A stretch of 35,232 nt of DNA from JBAVQS01 sp049694275 (lineage in GTDB: Bacteria; Chloroflexota; Anaerolineae; UBA4142; SHND01), in contig JBAVQS010000132.1 in NCBI GenBank assembly GCA_049694275.1, positions 1-35,232 on the forward strand, given 5' to 3'. The notes beneath the pieces are model-generated. The model worked only from the letters and a program-made list of their open reading frames with translations, did no database searches and was not told the origin of the DNA. Made by a program: the position numbers and the translations under genes. Of the stretch, positions 14,370-23,297 are shown in pieces. The first letter of the stretch is position 1. Every line of letters starts with the position of its first letter.

Positions 14370-16142
14370 ATGGCAAACGAGATGGAACAGGCCGCGACGC
14401 GCTATGGGTTGGTGCTGAGCGGTGGAGGAATGCGGATTGCCACCCATGCGGGGCTGGTCGCCGAGATGGCGGATTGGACGCTCGACGGCAAATCGTGGCT
14501 TGACCAGGTGCAGGTACTGGTCGGAACTTCGGCGGGCGCCCTCTATGCGGCGCTGTTGGCGGCGGGATATACACCCGGCCATATCGCCGCCTTTGCGGTA
14601 CTGTTTGCACAGCCCGGGCTCAAAGAGGCGCTGTTCAATTTCAATTATGACAAGGCCGCCGCGGCCTTTTTGCAGCACGACCTTTCCTATGTACGCGGGA
14701 TCATGAGCGGGTTTGGTGTGCTGACGCTCATGGAGACGACGTTGAGCAAGAGCCTGCGCAATTATATCCTGACCGAGTATCCGGACCCGTCGGTGATCGG
14801 CGCGGATGAGAAATTGCGGCGGCGCGCGGCGCAGGCCATCGCCGAGCAATGGAAAAAGCGGCGCGAGGGCCCGCGGGACGACACTTATTACCAGGACCCG
14901 GACCTGTTGACATTCGCCGATTGCGCCAAAGAGTTGTACCTGATCAGCGTGAACGCTTATACCGGACAAAAGACCGTGTTTTGTCGCGTGGGCACGCCTG
15001 AAGAGGCCGCGGCGCAGGACCAACGGATGGCGGCGGCATCGCCCTTTATTTATATCAATCGAGATCAGGCGGATGCCGCGCTGCAAAAACTGTCGGACAA
15101 GCTGAACCTTGCGCGCCCGCTGAATTTCAAGCGCTACACCAACCGGGTGTACCGCGATTTTGATACCCGGCTGTACGGCCAGCCGGGCCAGGCTGTGCCG
15201 CAGCTTCCGCTGGCGCTGGCCGTGCGGTCGAGCCTCAGCGTGCCCGTGGTTTTCGAGCCGAGCAAGATTCGCCGGGCGCCGGCGCCGCTCAAAACGGGCG
15301 CGCCGATTCACGCCCAACCGTACGACCTCTTTCTCGACGGCGCGGTGGACGATAACTTTGCGCTGAGCGTGGCGGCGGACCCGGAACTGGGAGGATGCAC
15401 CGACATTCTCGGCATCTTTTTAGGGAACCTGGGCTACCGCCTGCCGGATGTGAACGCCGTGAGCAATGTGGCGACGATTCTCTTGAGCACGACCGGCTAT
15501 ATGGGGGATGCGCTGCAAGAGTGGCAGGCGCTGGACCAGGGGCTGACGGACCACCGCATCACAATCATCAATGCGCTGCCCCAGATTGACGCCGACATTA
15601 CCGATACGGACAAGATTCCGGGCCTGATCGACGAAGCGCGCGGAATGGCTCGCCAGTTCTGGACGCGCGTGCATGGGGCAGCGGACTATCCGGCCACGCG
15701 GCCGGTGCCGCTCGACAAGGACATGGTGTTCATGCCGGCGGCGGGGCAGCGGGTTTACCTGTCGCAAGGGGCGCTGACCGGGCCGGCGAGCTTTCCCGAT
15801 TTTATCCAGGGCCAGGCCGAGCCGGCGTCGCCCGTCGCGGCCGATGTCCTCGGACAGATTCCCGCGTTGATTTCGCGGGCGGCCGCAAATCCATTGGCGC
15901 GTGGGTGGCTGACCTTGTATGGAGTGCTGCTCTTGCTCGCCTATGGTTTGGTGACGCTCGTGTCAGACCTTATCGGCGAGCCAACCGGCTTGAGCAGCGC
16001 ATTACGGCGCGCGCTCGGCGGGGGCGAAGGCGCGAGCGTGGGCTGGCTCGTATTGCGGCTGTTCCTGGCCCTTGTCATCGTGCTGCTCGTCCGCTTGTGG
16101 GCATACGGTGTGTGGGCGCGAATGCATCGCAAGGCAGCTTGA
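14370..16142 (+). CDS. patatin-like phospholipase with C-terminal membrane anchor
   Basis: 590 residues from the ATG at 14370, chosen because AAGGAGG lies about 7 nt upstream; an in-frame ATG at 14346 has none. The patatin hydrolase core starts GLVLSGGGMRIATHAGL (oxyanion loop GGGMR). The nucleophile is S54 in GTSAG, and the dyad aspartate is D323 in FLDGAVDDN. Patatins hydrolyse acyl esters of lipids. Between them is a large alpha-helical region (90-260). Unlike simple patatins, the last 90 residues hold two hydrophobic segments (about 510-530 and 558-580), so the enzyme is likely membrane-bound with its catalytic part cytoplasmic. It ends 13 nt before the convergent EamA gene. Confidence 0.85.
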   Translation: MANEMEQAATRYGLVLSGGGMRIATHAGLVAEMADWTLDGKSWLDQVQVLVGTSAGALYAALLAAGYTPGHIAAFAVLFAQPGLKEALFNFNYDKAAAAFLQHDLSYVRGIMSGFGVLTLMETTLSKSLRNYILTEYPDPSVIGADEKLRRRAAQAIAEQWKKRREGPRDDTYYQDPDLLTFADCAKELYLISVNAYTGQKTVFCRVGTPEEAAAQDQRMAAASPFIYINRDQADAALQKLSDKLNLARPLNFKRYTNRVYRDFDTRLYGQPGQAVPQLPLALAVRSSLSVPVVFEPSKIRRAPAPLKTGAPIHAQPYDLFLDGAVDDNFALSVAADPELGGCTDILGIFLGNLGYRLPDVNAVSNVATILLSTTGYMGDALQEWQALDQGLTDHRITIINALPQIDADITDTDKIPGLIDEARGMARQFWTRVHGAADYPATRPVPLDKDMVFMPAAGQRVYLSQGALTGPASFPDFIQGQAEPASPVAADVLGQIPALISRAAANPLARGWLTLYGVLLLLAYGLVTLVSDLIGEPTGLSSALRRALGGGEGASVGWLVLRLFLALVIVLLVRLWAYGVWARMHRKAA

Positions 16143-16155
16143 ATTTTTTGCGCGG

Positions 16156-17139
16156 CTATTCCGAGATGGGCGCCTGGGCTTCCGCAAGACCGCCCTCGAT
16201 TGCAGGTCCGCTGTGATCCGCGCTCCCGGCGGCGGATCGACTCGTCGTAATGAGGACGACGCTGCCGATGATAATGGCCGTGGCCACAATTGTCTGAATC
16301 GTAAGCGGCTCGCCGGCGATGGCCCAACCGAGGAACACGGCGACGACCGGATTGACGTACGCATAGGTTGAGGCGCGGGCGGGCGTCGTGACTCGGAGCA
16401 ACCACGTATAGGCGCTGAATCCTCCCAGCGAGCCAAAGAAAATCAGATAGAGGACTCCGAGCAGCGAGCTCGTCGAGATGTGTGCGAACTGGACGCGTGC
16501 GGCTTCACCCTGGCCCAGACCTACCATCCAGAGCAACAGGCCGCCCATGAGCATCTCGATCGCGGTCCCCATAAGCGGCGCGTGCGGCAGGTCGGCGTGA
16601 CGCGCATAGAGCGACCCGATCGCCCACGAGATGGACGCGACTATTAACCCTCCGAGGCCGATCAGGTCGATGCGAGCGCCGGCGCTCGTAAATTCACCCG
16701 GGCCGACGAGGAGCAGAATTCCGGCGAGGCCGAGGGCGAGCCCCGCGATGATTTGCGCGCGTGGTATCGTCCGACTGCGAATAGCCTCCAGCAGAGTCAT
16801 CCAGAGCGGGACCATCGCGACGAGCAGCGCCGCAATGCCCGACGGTACGCGCTGTTCGGACCACGATACAAACCCATTGCCGCCCAGTAAGAGCAATCCG
16901 CCGATGATAGCGGCGGCTTTCCACTGCGAGCGTGTCGGCATCGGAACGCCGCGCGCCCGCAAAAACACAAACAGCAGAGCGCCCGGAATCACAAACCGTG
17001 TTCCCGCCATCAAAAATGGGGGAATCGTTTCGACCGCATAGCGAATCGCCAGGTAAGTCGAGCCCCAGATAAGATAGACCGCCGCGAACGCAACCAGCAC
17101 TTGCCACAGCGCCGGCGTCCCCATATTCCTTTTCGTCAT
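16156..17139 (-). CDS. EamA/DMT-family transporter
   Basis: 327 residues with ten hydrophobic helices arranged as two EamA repeats. The first includes YLIWGSTYLAIRYAVETIPPF and LLLGGNGFVSWSEQRVPSG. The second includes SISWAIGSLYAR and TTPARASTYAYVNPVVAVFLGW, ending AIIIGSVVLITT. This is the YedA/RhtA-like drug-metabolite transporter type that exports amino acids or other metabolites. AGGAAGAGG precedes the ATG. It is divergent from the MFS gene at 17427 and converges tightly on the patatin-like gene. The substrate is not readable from sequence. Confidence 0.9.
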   Translation of the reverse strand: MTKRNMGTPALWQVLVAFAAVYLIWGSTYLAIRYAVETIPPFLMAGTRFVIPGALLFVFLRARGVPMPTRSQWKAAAIIGGLLLLGGNGFVSWSEQRVPSGIAALLVAMVPLWMTLLEAIRSRTIPRAQIIAGLALGLAGILLLVGPGEFTSAGARIDLIGLGGLIVASISWAIGSLYARHADLPHAPLMGTAIEMLMGGLLLWMVGLGQGEAARVQFAHISTSSLLGVLYLIFFGSLGGFSAYTWLLRVTTPARASTYAYVNPVVAVFLGWAIAGEPLTIQTIVATAIIIGSVVLITTSRSAAGSADHSGPAIEGGLAEAQAPISE

Positions 17140-17426
17140 TTGCCTCTTCCTTTAATAAAACCCCGCTGTATCTTTCTCATCGCGATGGATTCGTATGGCG
17201 GAAGAATACCATAATCTGGGCCAAGAGACTATCATCTCCTTGCGGTTGAATTCAATTGATGCTACAATCCTGGCACATCAATATGATGAACATCTGGCAT
17301 CCTCCCCGCTAACTCTCTCGTGTTCCGTTAACACGTCTGCGGACGGCGCCTGCCGCCCAGGCGTCTGCCCGCGCGCCTCCTGTCTGGCCCTTTCACTCAT
17401 CTCTATCTCAACGGACAGGAGCGCAT
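17140..17426. other. divergent intergenic region
   Basis: This 287-base region separates the EamA gene (-) from an MFS gene (+) and must hold both promoters. It has a CGCCTG/CAGGCG hairpin with a 5-nt loop (17347-17363) in the probable leader of the MFS gene. An open frame from 17195 across this region into the MFS gene has no ribosome binding site and I do not call it. Confidence 0.4.
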
Positions 17427-18590
17427 ATGCTTTCCCGAATTCAAAATTCGATTACTCTCACACTCGTCGCTCTCTATGGCGTCGAGTTGCTCGACGAACT
17501 GATTTACGGCCTGGTTGGGGCGGTACTCCCTTCGCTCAAAAATGACCTCACGCTGTCGTACACGCAGGTGGGATTGCTTTTGACCGTCCCGGCGTTGATT
17601 GCGCTGGCCGGCGAACCGTTCATTGGCCTGCTCGGCGACACGCGCCACCGCCGCACACTGGTGGTGGCGGGATGCGCAGCGACGGGGCTGGGGCTTGTCC
17701 TCACCGGCGTGGCCCAAACTTTTGGATGGGTTCTGCTCGCCTTTACCATTTTATATATTGCCAGCGGCGCATATGTGAATCTTGCACAGGCGACATTGAT
17801 CGACCGCAACCCCGAGCGCGCGGAGCAGACGATGGCCCGGTGGACCCTTTTTGGCTCGATTGGCGTGAGCACAGCGCCGGTCGTCGTCACCGCGGCGCTC
17901 GCGCTCGGCTATGGCTGGCGCGGGCTGTACCTCGCGCTTGCAGTAGTAGCCGGATTCTATACGCTGCTGCTTTTGCGTCCGCGTTTTGACCTGCATACCA
18001 ACGCGGACGCCGAAGCGGTTTCGCTGCTTCAAATGGCGCGCGATCTCTGGGCTGCGCTTGGCCAGCGCGAGCTGCTGCGTTGGCTGATTCTCACCGAGCT
18101 CGCCGACCTGATGCTCGACAAATTGCTGGAAGTGACGGGGCTGTATTTTCACGACGTGGTGGGAGTGAGTTTGGCAGAGGCGAGCGCCGCCGTCGCGCTC
18201 TTGACCGGCGCCGGGCTGGTCGGGAACATGTTCATTGTGCCCCTCCTGGAAAAGGTGCGCGGCACACGCGTGCTGAGGGTGACGGCGCTGCTCGTGCTCG
18301 GGTTCTATATCGCGTTTCTGCTTGCGCCGTTCGTGTGGCTGCGCCTGGTCTTGATCGGCGCGATCGGTTTTTGCACATCAGGATGGTTTGCCATCCTGCA
18401 AGGCAAGACCTACGCGACAAGGCCCGGCCAATCAGGGATGATTGTCGCGGCCGGTTCGCTGGCGAATGTGCTCAAGCTATTCGTGCCGGTAGTGATCGGG
18501 AGTATGGCGGACATGTTTGGCTTGCAGTGGGCGATGTGGATATTGGTGCTTGGTCCGCTTGCGCTATTGCTGGGTTTGCCAAAGGAATAG
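17427..18590 (+). CDS. MFS transporter
   Basis: 387 residues, eleven to twelve hydrophobic helices. FIGLLGDTRHRRTLVVAG after TM2 is the MFS motif A position. SYTQVGLLLTVPALIALAGEPF before it resembles the Fsr-like exporter group. The later IDRNPERAEQTMARWTLFGSIG loop is distinctive, but I cannot link it to a substrate. AGGAG lies 7-8 nt before the ATG. The gene ends in a hairpin shared with the convergent glycosyltransferase gene. Compared with the other three MFS genes in the window it is clearly a different subfamily, so these are not recent duplicates. Confidence 0.88.
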   Translation: MLSRIQNSITLTLVALYGVELLDELIYGLVGAVLPSLKNDLTLSYTQVGLLLTVPALIALAGEPFIGLLGDTRHRRTLVVAGCAATGLGLVLTGVAQTFGWVLLAFTILYIASGAYVNLAQATLIDRNPERAEQTMARWTLFGSIGVSTAPVVVTAALALGYGWRGLYLALAVVAGFYTLLLLRPRFDLHTNADAEAVSLLQMARDLWAALGQRELLRWLILTELADLMLDKLLEVTGLYFHDVVGVSLAEASAAVALLTGAGLVGNMFIVPLLEKVRGTRVLRVTALLVLGFYIAFLLAPFVWLRLVLIGAIGFCTSGWFAILQGKTYATRPGQSGMIVAAGSLANVLKLFVPVVIGSMADMFGLQWAMWILVLGPLALLLGLPKE

Positions 18591-18593
18591 TGT

Positions 18594-18625
18594 ACCCCAT
18601 GCCGGACATTTCGTCTGGCATGGGG
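18594..18625. terminator. hairpin between convergent genes
   Basis: CCCCATGCCGGAC and GTCTGGCATGGGG form a 13-bp stem (one G-U pair) with a 5-nt loop, in the 45 nt between the MFS stop and the stop of the glycosyltransferase gene. There is no T-run on either side, so termination here may be weak or factor-assisted. Confidence 0.55.
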
Positions 18626-18635
18626 TGTATCACCC

Positions 18636-20675
18636 TTATCCTGCGCAATCGTACAGCGACACCTGCATCCCGCCGCGGAATCCAGGATTGCCAAATCCGC
18701 CGCCGGTCCCATCCGGCGCGCCCTGGTTCTGTGTAGCCGTGTCGAAGCCCTGTACCGGATGACAGGCGCTGGTCACCCAGGTCGAGATGTCGGATTGGCT
18801 GCCGTTGCCGCGCATGCCGAACCCGTTGCCGCCGCGCCCATCCCAGTAGATATAGCGTAGCTCGCCGTTGGCCACCATACGCTGCAGATCGGCTGCCGTT
18901 TCAACCCGGTCCTGTCCCATGAACCCGCCGAGATAGAGCACCGGGCGTCCGGTTGCCAGAACATAGTCTGAGCCCTGCATCGAGCTCGGCACAGCCATCA
19001 GATATTTCATGTTCTGTGTGTTCGCTTCCATATAATTGAGCAGCGCCTCGTTCACCTGGGCCGCGCCCCGGTTCGCCGGGCCAGACGAACGGCCATCGTA
19101 GGCGGCCGGGAGGGACTGGTTCGCGCTCGAGTTGAGCGTTGTCAACCCCGACCAGACGCCGGGCGTCACGAGGAGCGCCGCGACGATACAGGCAAACCCT
19201 GCGGCTGTCAGGCGGGTTACCTGGCGTCCCGAGAATACGAACACGCAACCGATGAGGAACAGCCCGAGGACAAGCGGCAGCCACCAGACGAGTGGGGTAA
19301 AGGCGGTGGCCGTCGTGAACTGGAGCATCAGCGTGACCAGGCTCGCCCCGACCCAGATCGCGCGTGCGATCCACGGGTGCTTGCGCGCCAGGCCCCACAA
19401 CTCGGCGACGACGATCCCGGCCAGCGCGGCAACCGGCGGCGCGATGGTATAGAGATAATACTGGTGAAAGAACCCCGCGATACTGAAAAAGACCGCGCCG
19501 GTCATCAACCAGCCTCCCCACAAGACCATCGCCTGATGTTTGGGCGCGAGGGGCCATGTGAGCCGCGAACGGAATGTGAGCACCAGTGCGCTCACCAGGC
19601 TCAAAGGAAGCAACCAGCTTGCCTCTTTGCTGAGCGGTGGGATGAACAGTCGCAGAAGACCTGGCTGCCCGGTCTCGAACATGCCGCCCGGCCCACCAAC
19701 CCCGCCGCCCAGGAGCCCGCCAAACGGAGCGCCGCCCCCTTGCGGGAATCCGCCATTGGGCCCCGGATTGAAGCGTCCCCCGCCGCGCCCGGCATTGCCG
19801 TTCAGCAAGCTGTTCAACAATCCACCGCGTCCGCCCATGCCGACCAGCCGCTCGACGCCATTATAGCCGAGGGCGAGGCTCCATTCGGAATTGTCACTGC
19901 TGCTGCCGACGTAGGGACGCTGGTCGGCCGGCGTCAAATCGACGATGGTGATCCAGGAGAGCGAGATGGCGAGGAGCACCCCCGTTGCGAGCGTGAGCTT
20001 GCCTATCTTGAACAGCAGGCGCTCCTTCGAGCCGAGGAAATAGAGCGCGTAGAACGCGGGCAGCGGCAGGAAGGCTTCGAGCATCTTGATATTGAATCCG
20101 AGTCCGACCAGCGCGGCGCCGAGCATCAACCAGTACAGCTTGCCCGTCTCGGTCGCCTTGATAAAGGCCCATGCGGCGAGGAGGAGTGTTAAGATCAGCG
20201 TGCTATCTATCGTATTGTTGCGGTCGGTGGCGACGACAACCGGGGTGACGGCAAGCGCCAGTGCGGCGACCAGCCCGGCGACTGTCCCGAACGATCGGCG
20301 CACGAGATGATAGACCACAGCCACCGACGACAGTCCCGCCAGGATTTCCGGAAACAAAAGGCCCAACGTATTGACGCCCAGAAAATAGGCGGAGAGCGTT
20401 TGAATCCACAGTCCAAGCGGCGGCTTGTCCACGCTCACCGACCCGCCCGGTTCGGCGGCGACAAAAAAGAAATTGTGCCATGACTGGAGCATTGCCTTGA
20501 CCGCCGCGGCGTAATAGTGATTGGCGTCGCCCAGCGCGCTCAGGTTGGCAAACCGGAGCACGGCCGCCAGCACGATGATCGCCCCCAGCCCGATCCAACC
20601 GAGCGTCCGCTCATCCACTCGTCGCAGCGCCGCGACCTGCACCGGTGATTCAGGCTCTAAAACAGTAATATGCAT
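18636..20675 (-). CDS. GT39/ArnT-like membrane glycosyltransferase (YkcA/YkcB-like)
   Basis: 679 residues from the ATG at 20675, which has GGAG about 10 nt upstream; a TTG further up (20711) is unlikely. The N-terminal half is a PMT_2-type polytopic enzyme: GDANHYYAAAVKAML in the first periplasmic loop with the expected acidic residue, GGSVSVDKPPLGLWIQ, and LVRRSFGTVAGLVAALAL. The family moves a sugar from a polyprenyl-phosphate donor to lipid or protein outside the membrane. Residues about 288-340 are an extraordinary Gly/Asn/Pro-rich insert (GRGG, GGGRFNPG, GGGVGGPGG repeats). The C-terminal soluble domain (about 540-679) is again Gly-rich near its end and has two Cys. A 23-bp palindrome overlaps its ribosome binding site. 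Confidence 0.88.
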   Translation of the reverse strand: MHITVLEPESPVQVAALRRVDERTLGWIGLGAIIVLAAVLRFANLSALGDANHYYAAAVKAMLQSWHNFFFVAAEPGGSVSVDKPPLGLWIQTLSAYFLGVNTLGLLFPEILAGLSSVAVVYHLVRRSFGTVAGLVAALALAVTPVVVATDRNNTIDSTLILTLLLAAWAFIKATETGKLYWLMLGAALVGLGFNIKMLEAFLPLPAFYALYFLGSKERLLFKIGKLTLATGVLLAISLSWITIVDLTPADQRPYVGSSSDNSEWSLALGYNGVERLVGMGGRGGLLNSLLNGNAGRGGGRFNPGPNGGFPQGGGAPFGGLLGGGVGGPGGMFETGQPGLLRLFIPPLSKEASWLLPLSLVSALVLTFRSRLTWPLAPKHQAMVLWGGWLMTGAVFFSIAGFFHQYYLYTIAPPVAALAGIVVAELWGLARKHPWIARAIWVGASLVTLMLQFTTATAFTPLVWWLPLVLGLFLIGCVFVFSGRQVTRLTAAGFACIVAALLVTPGVWSGLTTLNSSANQSLPAAYDGRSSGPANRGAAQVNEALLNYMEANTQNMKYLMAVPSSMQGSDYVLATGRPVLYLGGFMGQDRVETAADLQRMVANGELRYIYWDGRGGNGFGMRGNGSQSDISTWVTSACHPVQGFDTATQNQGAPDGTGGGFGNPGFRGGMQVSLYDCAG

Positions 20676-20680
20676 TTTGA

Positions 20681-20703
20681 GTATTCTCCATGATGGAGAA
20701 TAC
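20681..20703. promoter_or_regulatory. 23-bp palindrome over the glycosyltransferase ribosome binding site
   Basis: GTATTCTCCAT and ATGGAGAATAC are perfect 11-base inverted arms around a single base. The site lies 6 nt upstream of the start codon at 20675, and its lower arm contains the GGAG ribosome binding site. As DNA it suits a dimeric repressor; as RNA the stem would hide the ribosome binding site. No regulator gene is adjacent. Confidence 0.55.
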
Positions 20704-20800
20704 CGTTCCAAGATGAGAATTTGCTAAAGGCCAAGTAAATTCTTGATGAGATATCCTGCATCGAGAAATGCCTTGAAAATAGAGCAAAATGGAAAAGTGC

Positions 20801-20806
20801 TATAAT
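20801..20806 (+). promoter_or_regulatory. -10 element TATAAT before the APH-type kinase gene
   Basis: TATAAT ends 9 nt before the ATG at 20816, with no Shine-Dalgarno site between, so the mRNA would have almost no leader. TTGAAA at 20773 is 22 nt upstream, too far for a normal -35 box. Confidence 0.45.
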
Positions 20807-20815
20807 CCACCTGTT

Positions 20816-21820
20816 ATGGCAGAACCAAGCGAACAGCAAGCGCAGTATGCGGAATGGGCAGGAATGGCGCTGGCGCAATATGGCCTCGCGTCGACCTGTC
20901 GTTTTATCGGCCACAGTGAGAATATTACCTTTGAGGTGACTGACGACCGGGCCGGCAAGTACCTCTTGCGACTGCACGAGCCGATTACGGCGCACTTTGC
21001 CGGTGTTCGTCAGCAGCCGGCGGCCATCGAATCCGAGCTCGAATGGTTGGAAGCGCTCGGCCGCGACACGCGCATCACCCTTCCACGCCCGGCTCGCAAC
21101 CGGGCCGGCCATCTCGTTACGCTCATCACGCTGCCCGGCGCAATGACCATCCCTTGCACGTTGCTGCACTGGGTGGAAGGGGAGCATATTCGCATGGATG
21201 CGCCAGAAGCCGGGGTGCAGGTGGAATGGCTGGGTATGCTACAGGCCGAACTGCACGCTCATACGAGCACCTGGCAAATCCCGAACAACTTTGTGCGTCC
21301 CGCGTATGGGAGCACGTTCTTTTCCCAGGTGCTCGACCAACTCGCCGCCGGCGTTCCGGCCGGCGCGCTCCGGGAGCGCGATTATGCGCTGATTCGCGAG
21401 AGCATTTTACGTGCGGCCGAGCAGCTCGGGACGCTTGCCCCTGACCATGAGCATTGGGGACTGATTCACAATGACCTGCACCCGGGCAACTGCCTGGTGT
21501 GTGGGGACACGATCTGCCCGATTGATTTCTCGCTGTGCGGGTTTGGCTATTACCTCTTTGATATTGGAACCAGTCTGGGGAGCATTCCCCAGGTGATGCG
21601 TCCGGCTTTTTTGGATGGATACACCCATCGCCGTTCGCTTCAGGGGGATCCTATTGCGCTCATCGAGGGGTGCCTCATCATCAGTCGCATGAGCTATTAC
21701 GCCCTGGTCCTCCCCGACCCTTCTCATCACGAGTGGGTTAAATCAAGAATTCCCCAGGTGGTCGACACAATCTGCGCGCGTTTTCTCAACGGCCAGAGTT
21801 TTTTGTTCGACATTCGCTAA
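20816..21820 (+). CDS. APH/choline-kinase-family phosphotransferase
   Basis: 334 residues from ATG 20816, chosen because TATAAT sits just upstream; an earlier in-frame ATG (20789) would lie before that box. The C-lobe has the catalytic loop LIHNDLHPGN with D220 and N225, then PIDFSLCGFG with the metal-binding D237. The N-lobe has SENITFEV and a Lys/Leu-rich strand KYLLRLHEP, as in aminoglycoside phosphotransferase and HipA/homoserine-kinase-like (ThrB2/SrkA) proteins. The family phosphorylates small molecules or proteins; resistance to an antibiotic is not implied. It is divergent from the glycosyltransferase and converges on the MFS gene at 21864. Confidence 0.88.
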   Translation: MAEPSEQQAQYAEWAGMALAQYGLASTCRFIGHSENITFEVTDDRAGKYLLRLHEPITAHFAGVRQQPAAIESELEWLEALGRDTRITLPRPARNRAGHLVTLITLPGAMTIPCTLLHWVEGEHIRMDAPEAGVQVEWLGMLQAELHAHTSTWQIPNNFVRPAYGSTFFSQVLDQLAAGVPAGALRERDYALIRESILRAAEQLGTLAPDHEHWGLIHNDLHPGNCLVCGDTICPIDFSLCGFGYYLFDIGTSLGSIPQVMRPAFLDGYTHRRSLQGDPIALIEGCLIISRMSYYALVLPDPSHHEWVKSRIPQVVDTICARFLNGQSFLFDIR

Positions 21821-21863
21821 ACGGTTCCCCCACGGAATCATTGGCCCCTTATCCCGCGTGCCG

Positions 21864-23123
21864 TTATGCCTGCGACTGCGGCGGCGTCATCGCAGGTGGC
21901 CGTGGCGGGCGTGGGGAGATGCGCAGGGTCAGCATCCCCACGCCCGCGGCGACGAGCGCGGCTGTTCCACCGATTCCCAGCCCCCAGCGCGGTCCGATGT
22001 ACTCGCCCACCCAACCGATGATGGGGCCGCCAATCGTCGTCGAGCCGAGAAAGGCAATGGACCAAAACGCCATGACCCGCCCGCGCATCTGCGGGTCGCT
22101 CTCCAATTGCAGCGTCGTATTTCCCAACGAAGTGAAATAGATGGAAAAGAAACCGACAAAGACCATCGCGACGACCGCGAGCGCCAGATTCGGCATGAGC
22201 GAAGCGATGACTGTCGTTCCACCGAATAACAACGCCGCCGTAATCAACAGGTTTGCCCCCGTCCGTTTCTGCCCCGCCGTTGTCAACCCGCCGGCCACTG
22301 CCCCCAGGCCCATTGCCGAGGTCAGCGCGGCATAGCTGCTCGCATCGCCGTGGAAAGTTCCCTCGGCCATCAGCGGCAGGCTCACCTGGAACTCGAATGT
22401 GAAGGTTCCGATCAGCGCCATCATCAGCAGCACATTGCGGAGGAGCGGCGTCGAGGCGACATAGCGAAATCCCGCCAGGATCTGGCTTCCTTTGCGGGGC
22501 GCCAGCGCGTGCGTGTGGAGCTCGCGCGTCCGGATCGCCGCCAGCATGATGATCACCGCCGCGTACGACAGCCCGTTCAAAATAAAGCAGGGCGCCAGGC
22601 TGATGGTGGCAATGATGATTGCGGCAATCGTCGGCCCGATCACTCGGGAGAGGTTCACCAGGCTGCTATAGAGCGTGACGGCATTCCGCAGTTCGCTCTC
22701 GCCCACCATCTCGACGACAAAGCTCTGCCGGGTCGGATTATCGACCACGTTGACCAGTCCATAGCTGAACGCGAGTACCTGGATCATCCATAACTGCACG
22801 AGGTTCGTAGCCACGAGCGCGCCGAGGATGAGCGCGAGGACGCCGAATGCCGACTGGGTGATCAAGAGGAGCGTGCGCTTGGGAAAACGGTCTGCAATGA
22901 CCCCGCCGAACGGGCTGAGCAAGAGGACCGGCAGGAATTGGAGCGCCGAGACCAGCCCGAGCTCGGTGCCCGAGTGCGTCAGTTGGAGCACCAGCCACGC
23001 CTGCGCGACCGACTGCATAAAGGTGCCCGAGGTCGAAATGACCTGCCCGGTATAATACAGGCGATAGTTGCGCACACGCAACGACGAAAAGGTGTTGTGC
23101 GACCAGGTTGCGAATGAATTCAT
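21864..23123 (-). CDS. MFS transporter (EntS/MFS_3-like)
   Basis: 419 residues, twelve helices. The N-terminus LRVRNYRLYYTGQVISTSG, the motif A equivalent GGVIADRFPKRTLLLI and the later VNVVDNPTRQSFVVEMVG belong to the MFS_3 group of enterobactin- and macrolide-type exporters. It is related in type to the transporter at 3852, but the two are clearly different genes. It lies alone on the minus strand between two plus-strand genes; no linked regulator or siderophore gene is seen. The C-terminal tail (SPRPPRPPAMTPPQSQA) is Pro-rich. No strong ribosome binding site is visible before the ATG at 23123. Confidence 0.9.
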   Translation of the reverse strand: MNSFATWSHNTFSSLRVRNYRLYYTGQVISTSGTFMQSVAQAWLVLQLTHSGTELGLVSALQFLPVLLLSPFGGVIADRFPKRTLLLITQSAFGVLALILGALVATNLVQLWMIQVLAFSYGLVNVVDNPTRQSFVVEMVGESELRNAVTLYSSLVNLSRVIGPTIAAIIIATISLAPCFILNGLSYAAVIIMLAAIRTRELHTHALAPRKGSQILAGFRYVASTPLLRNVLLMMALIGTFTFEFQVSLPLMAEGTFHGDASSYAALTSAMGLGAVAGGLTTAGQKRTGANLLITAALLFGGTTVIASLMPNLALAVVAMVFVGFFSIYFTSLGNTTLQLESDPQMRGRVMAFWSIAFLGSTTIGGPIIGWVGEYIGPRWGLGIGGTAALVAAGVGMLTLRISPRPPRPPAMTPPQSQA

Positions 23124-23240
23124 GTTCTCTACTCTTCACTGAGCGAAGGGCTACGCGAGCTCCAGGTCAGGGCGCAGATGTTCTCCGCCGACAATGGCGA
23201 ACACCCCTGCAAAGATCCGTGCGGCCCATGTCTACTGCGG

Positions 23241-23246
23241 TATAAT
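23241..23246 (+). promoter_or_regulatory. -10 element TATAAT before the SRPBCC-like gene
   Basis: TATAAT at 23241-23246 gives a leader of about 45 nt to the ATG at 23298. The -35 region shows no good match. A GGTAGGT precedes the start codon by 8 nt. Confidence 0.4.
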
Positions 23247-23297
23247 TCTTGTTGGAACGTGTAAGTATATCGCTCTCCGGATAGGTAGGTCAAACCG

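Noticed and set aside
20675..20816. Regulator gene for the 23-bp palindrome
   Set aside because: The divergent gene is an APH-type kinase and neither side encodes a DNA-binding protein, so no cognate regulator can be named.
3852..23123. Recent duplication of MFS transporters
   Set aside because: Four MFS genes lie in the window (one at 167), but their motif A versions and N-termini differ clearly; they belong to at least two subfamilies and are not tandem copies.
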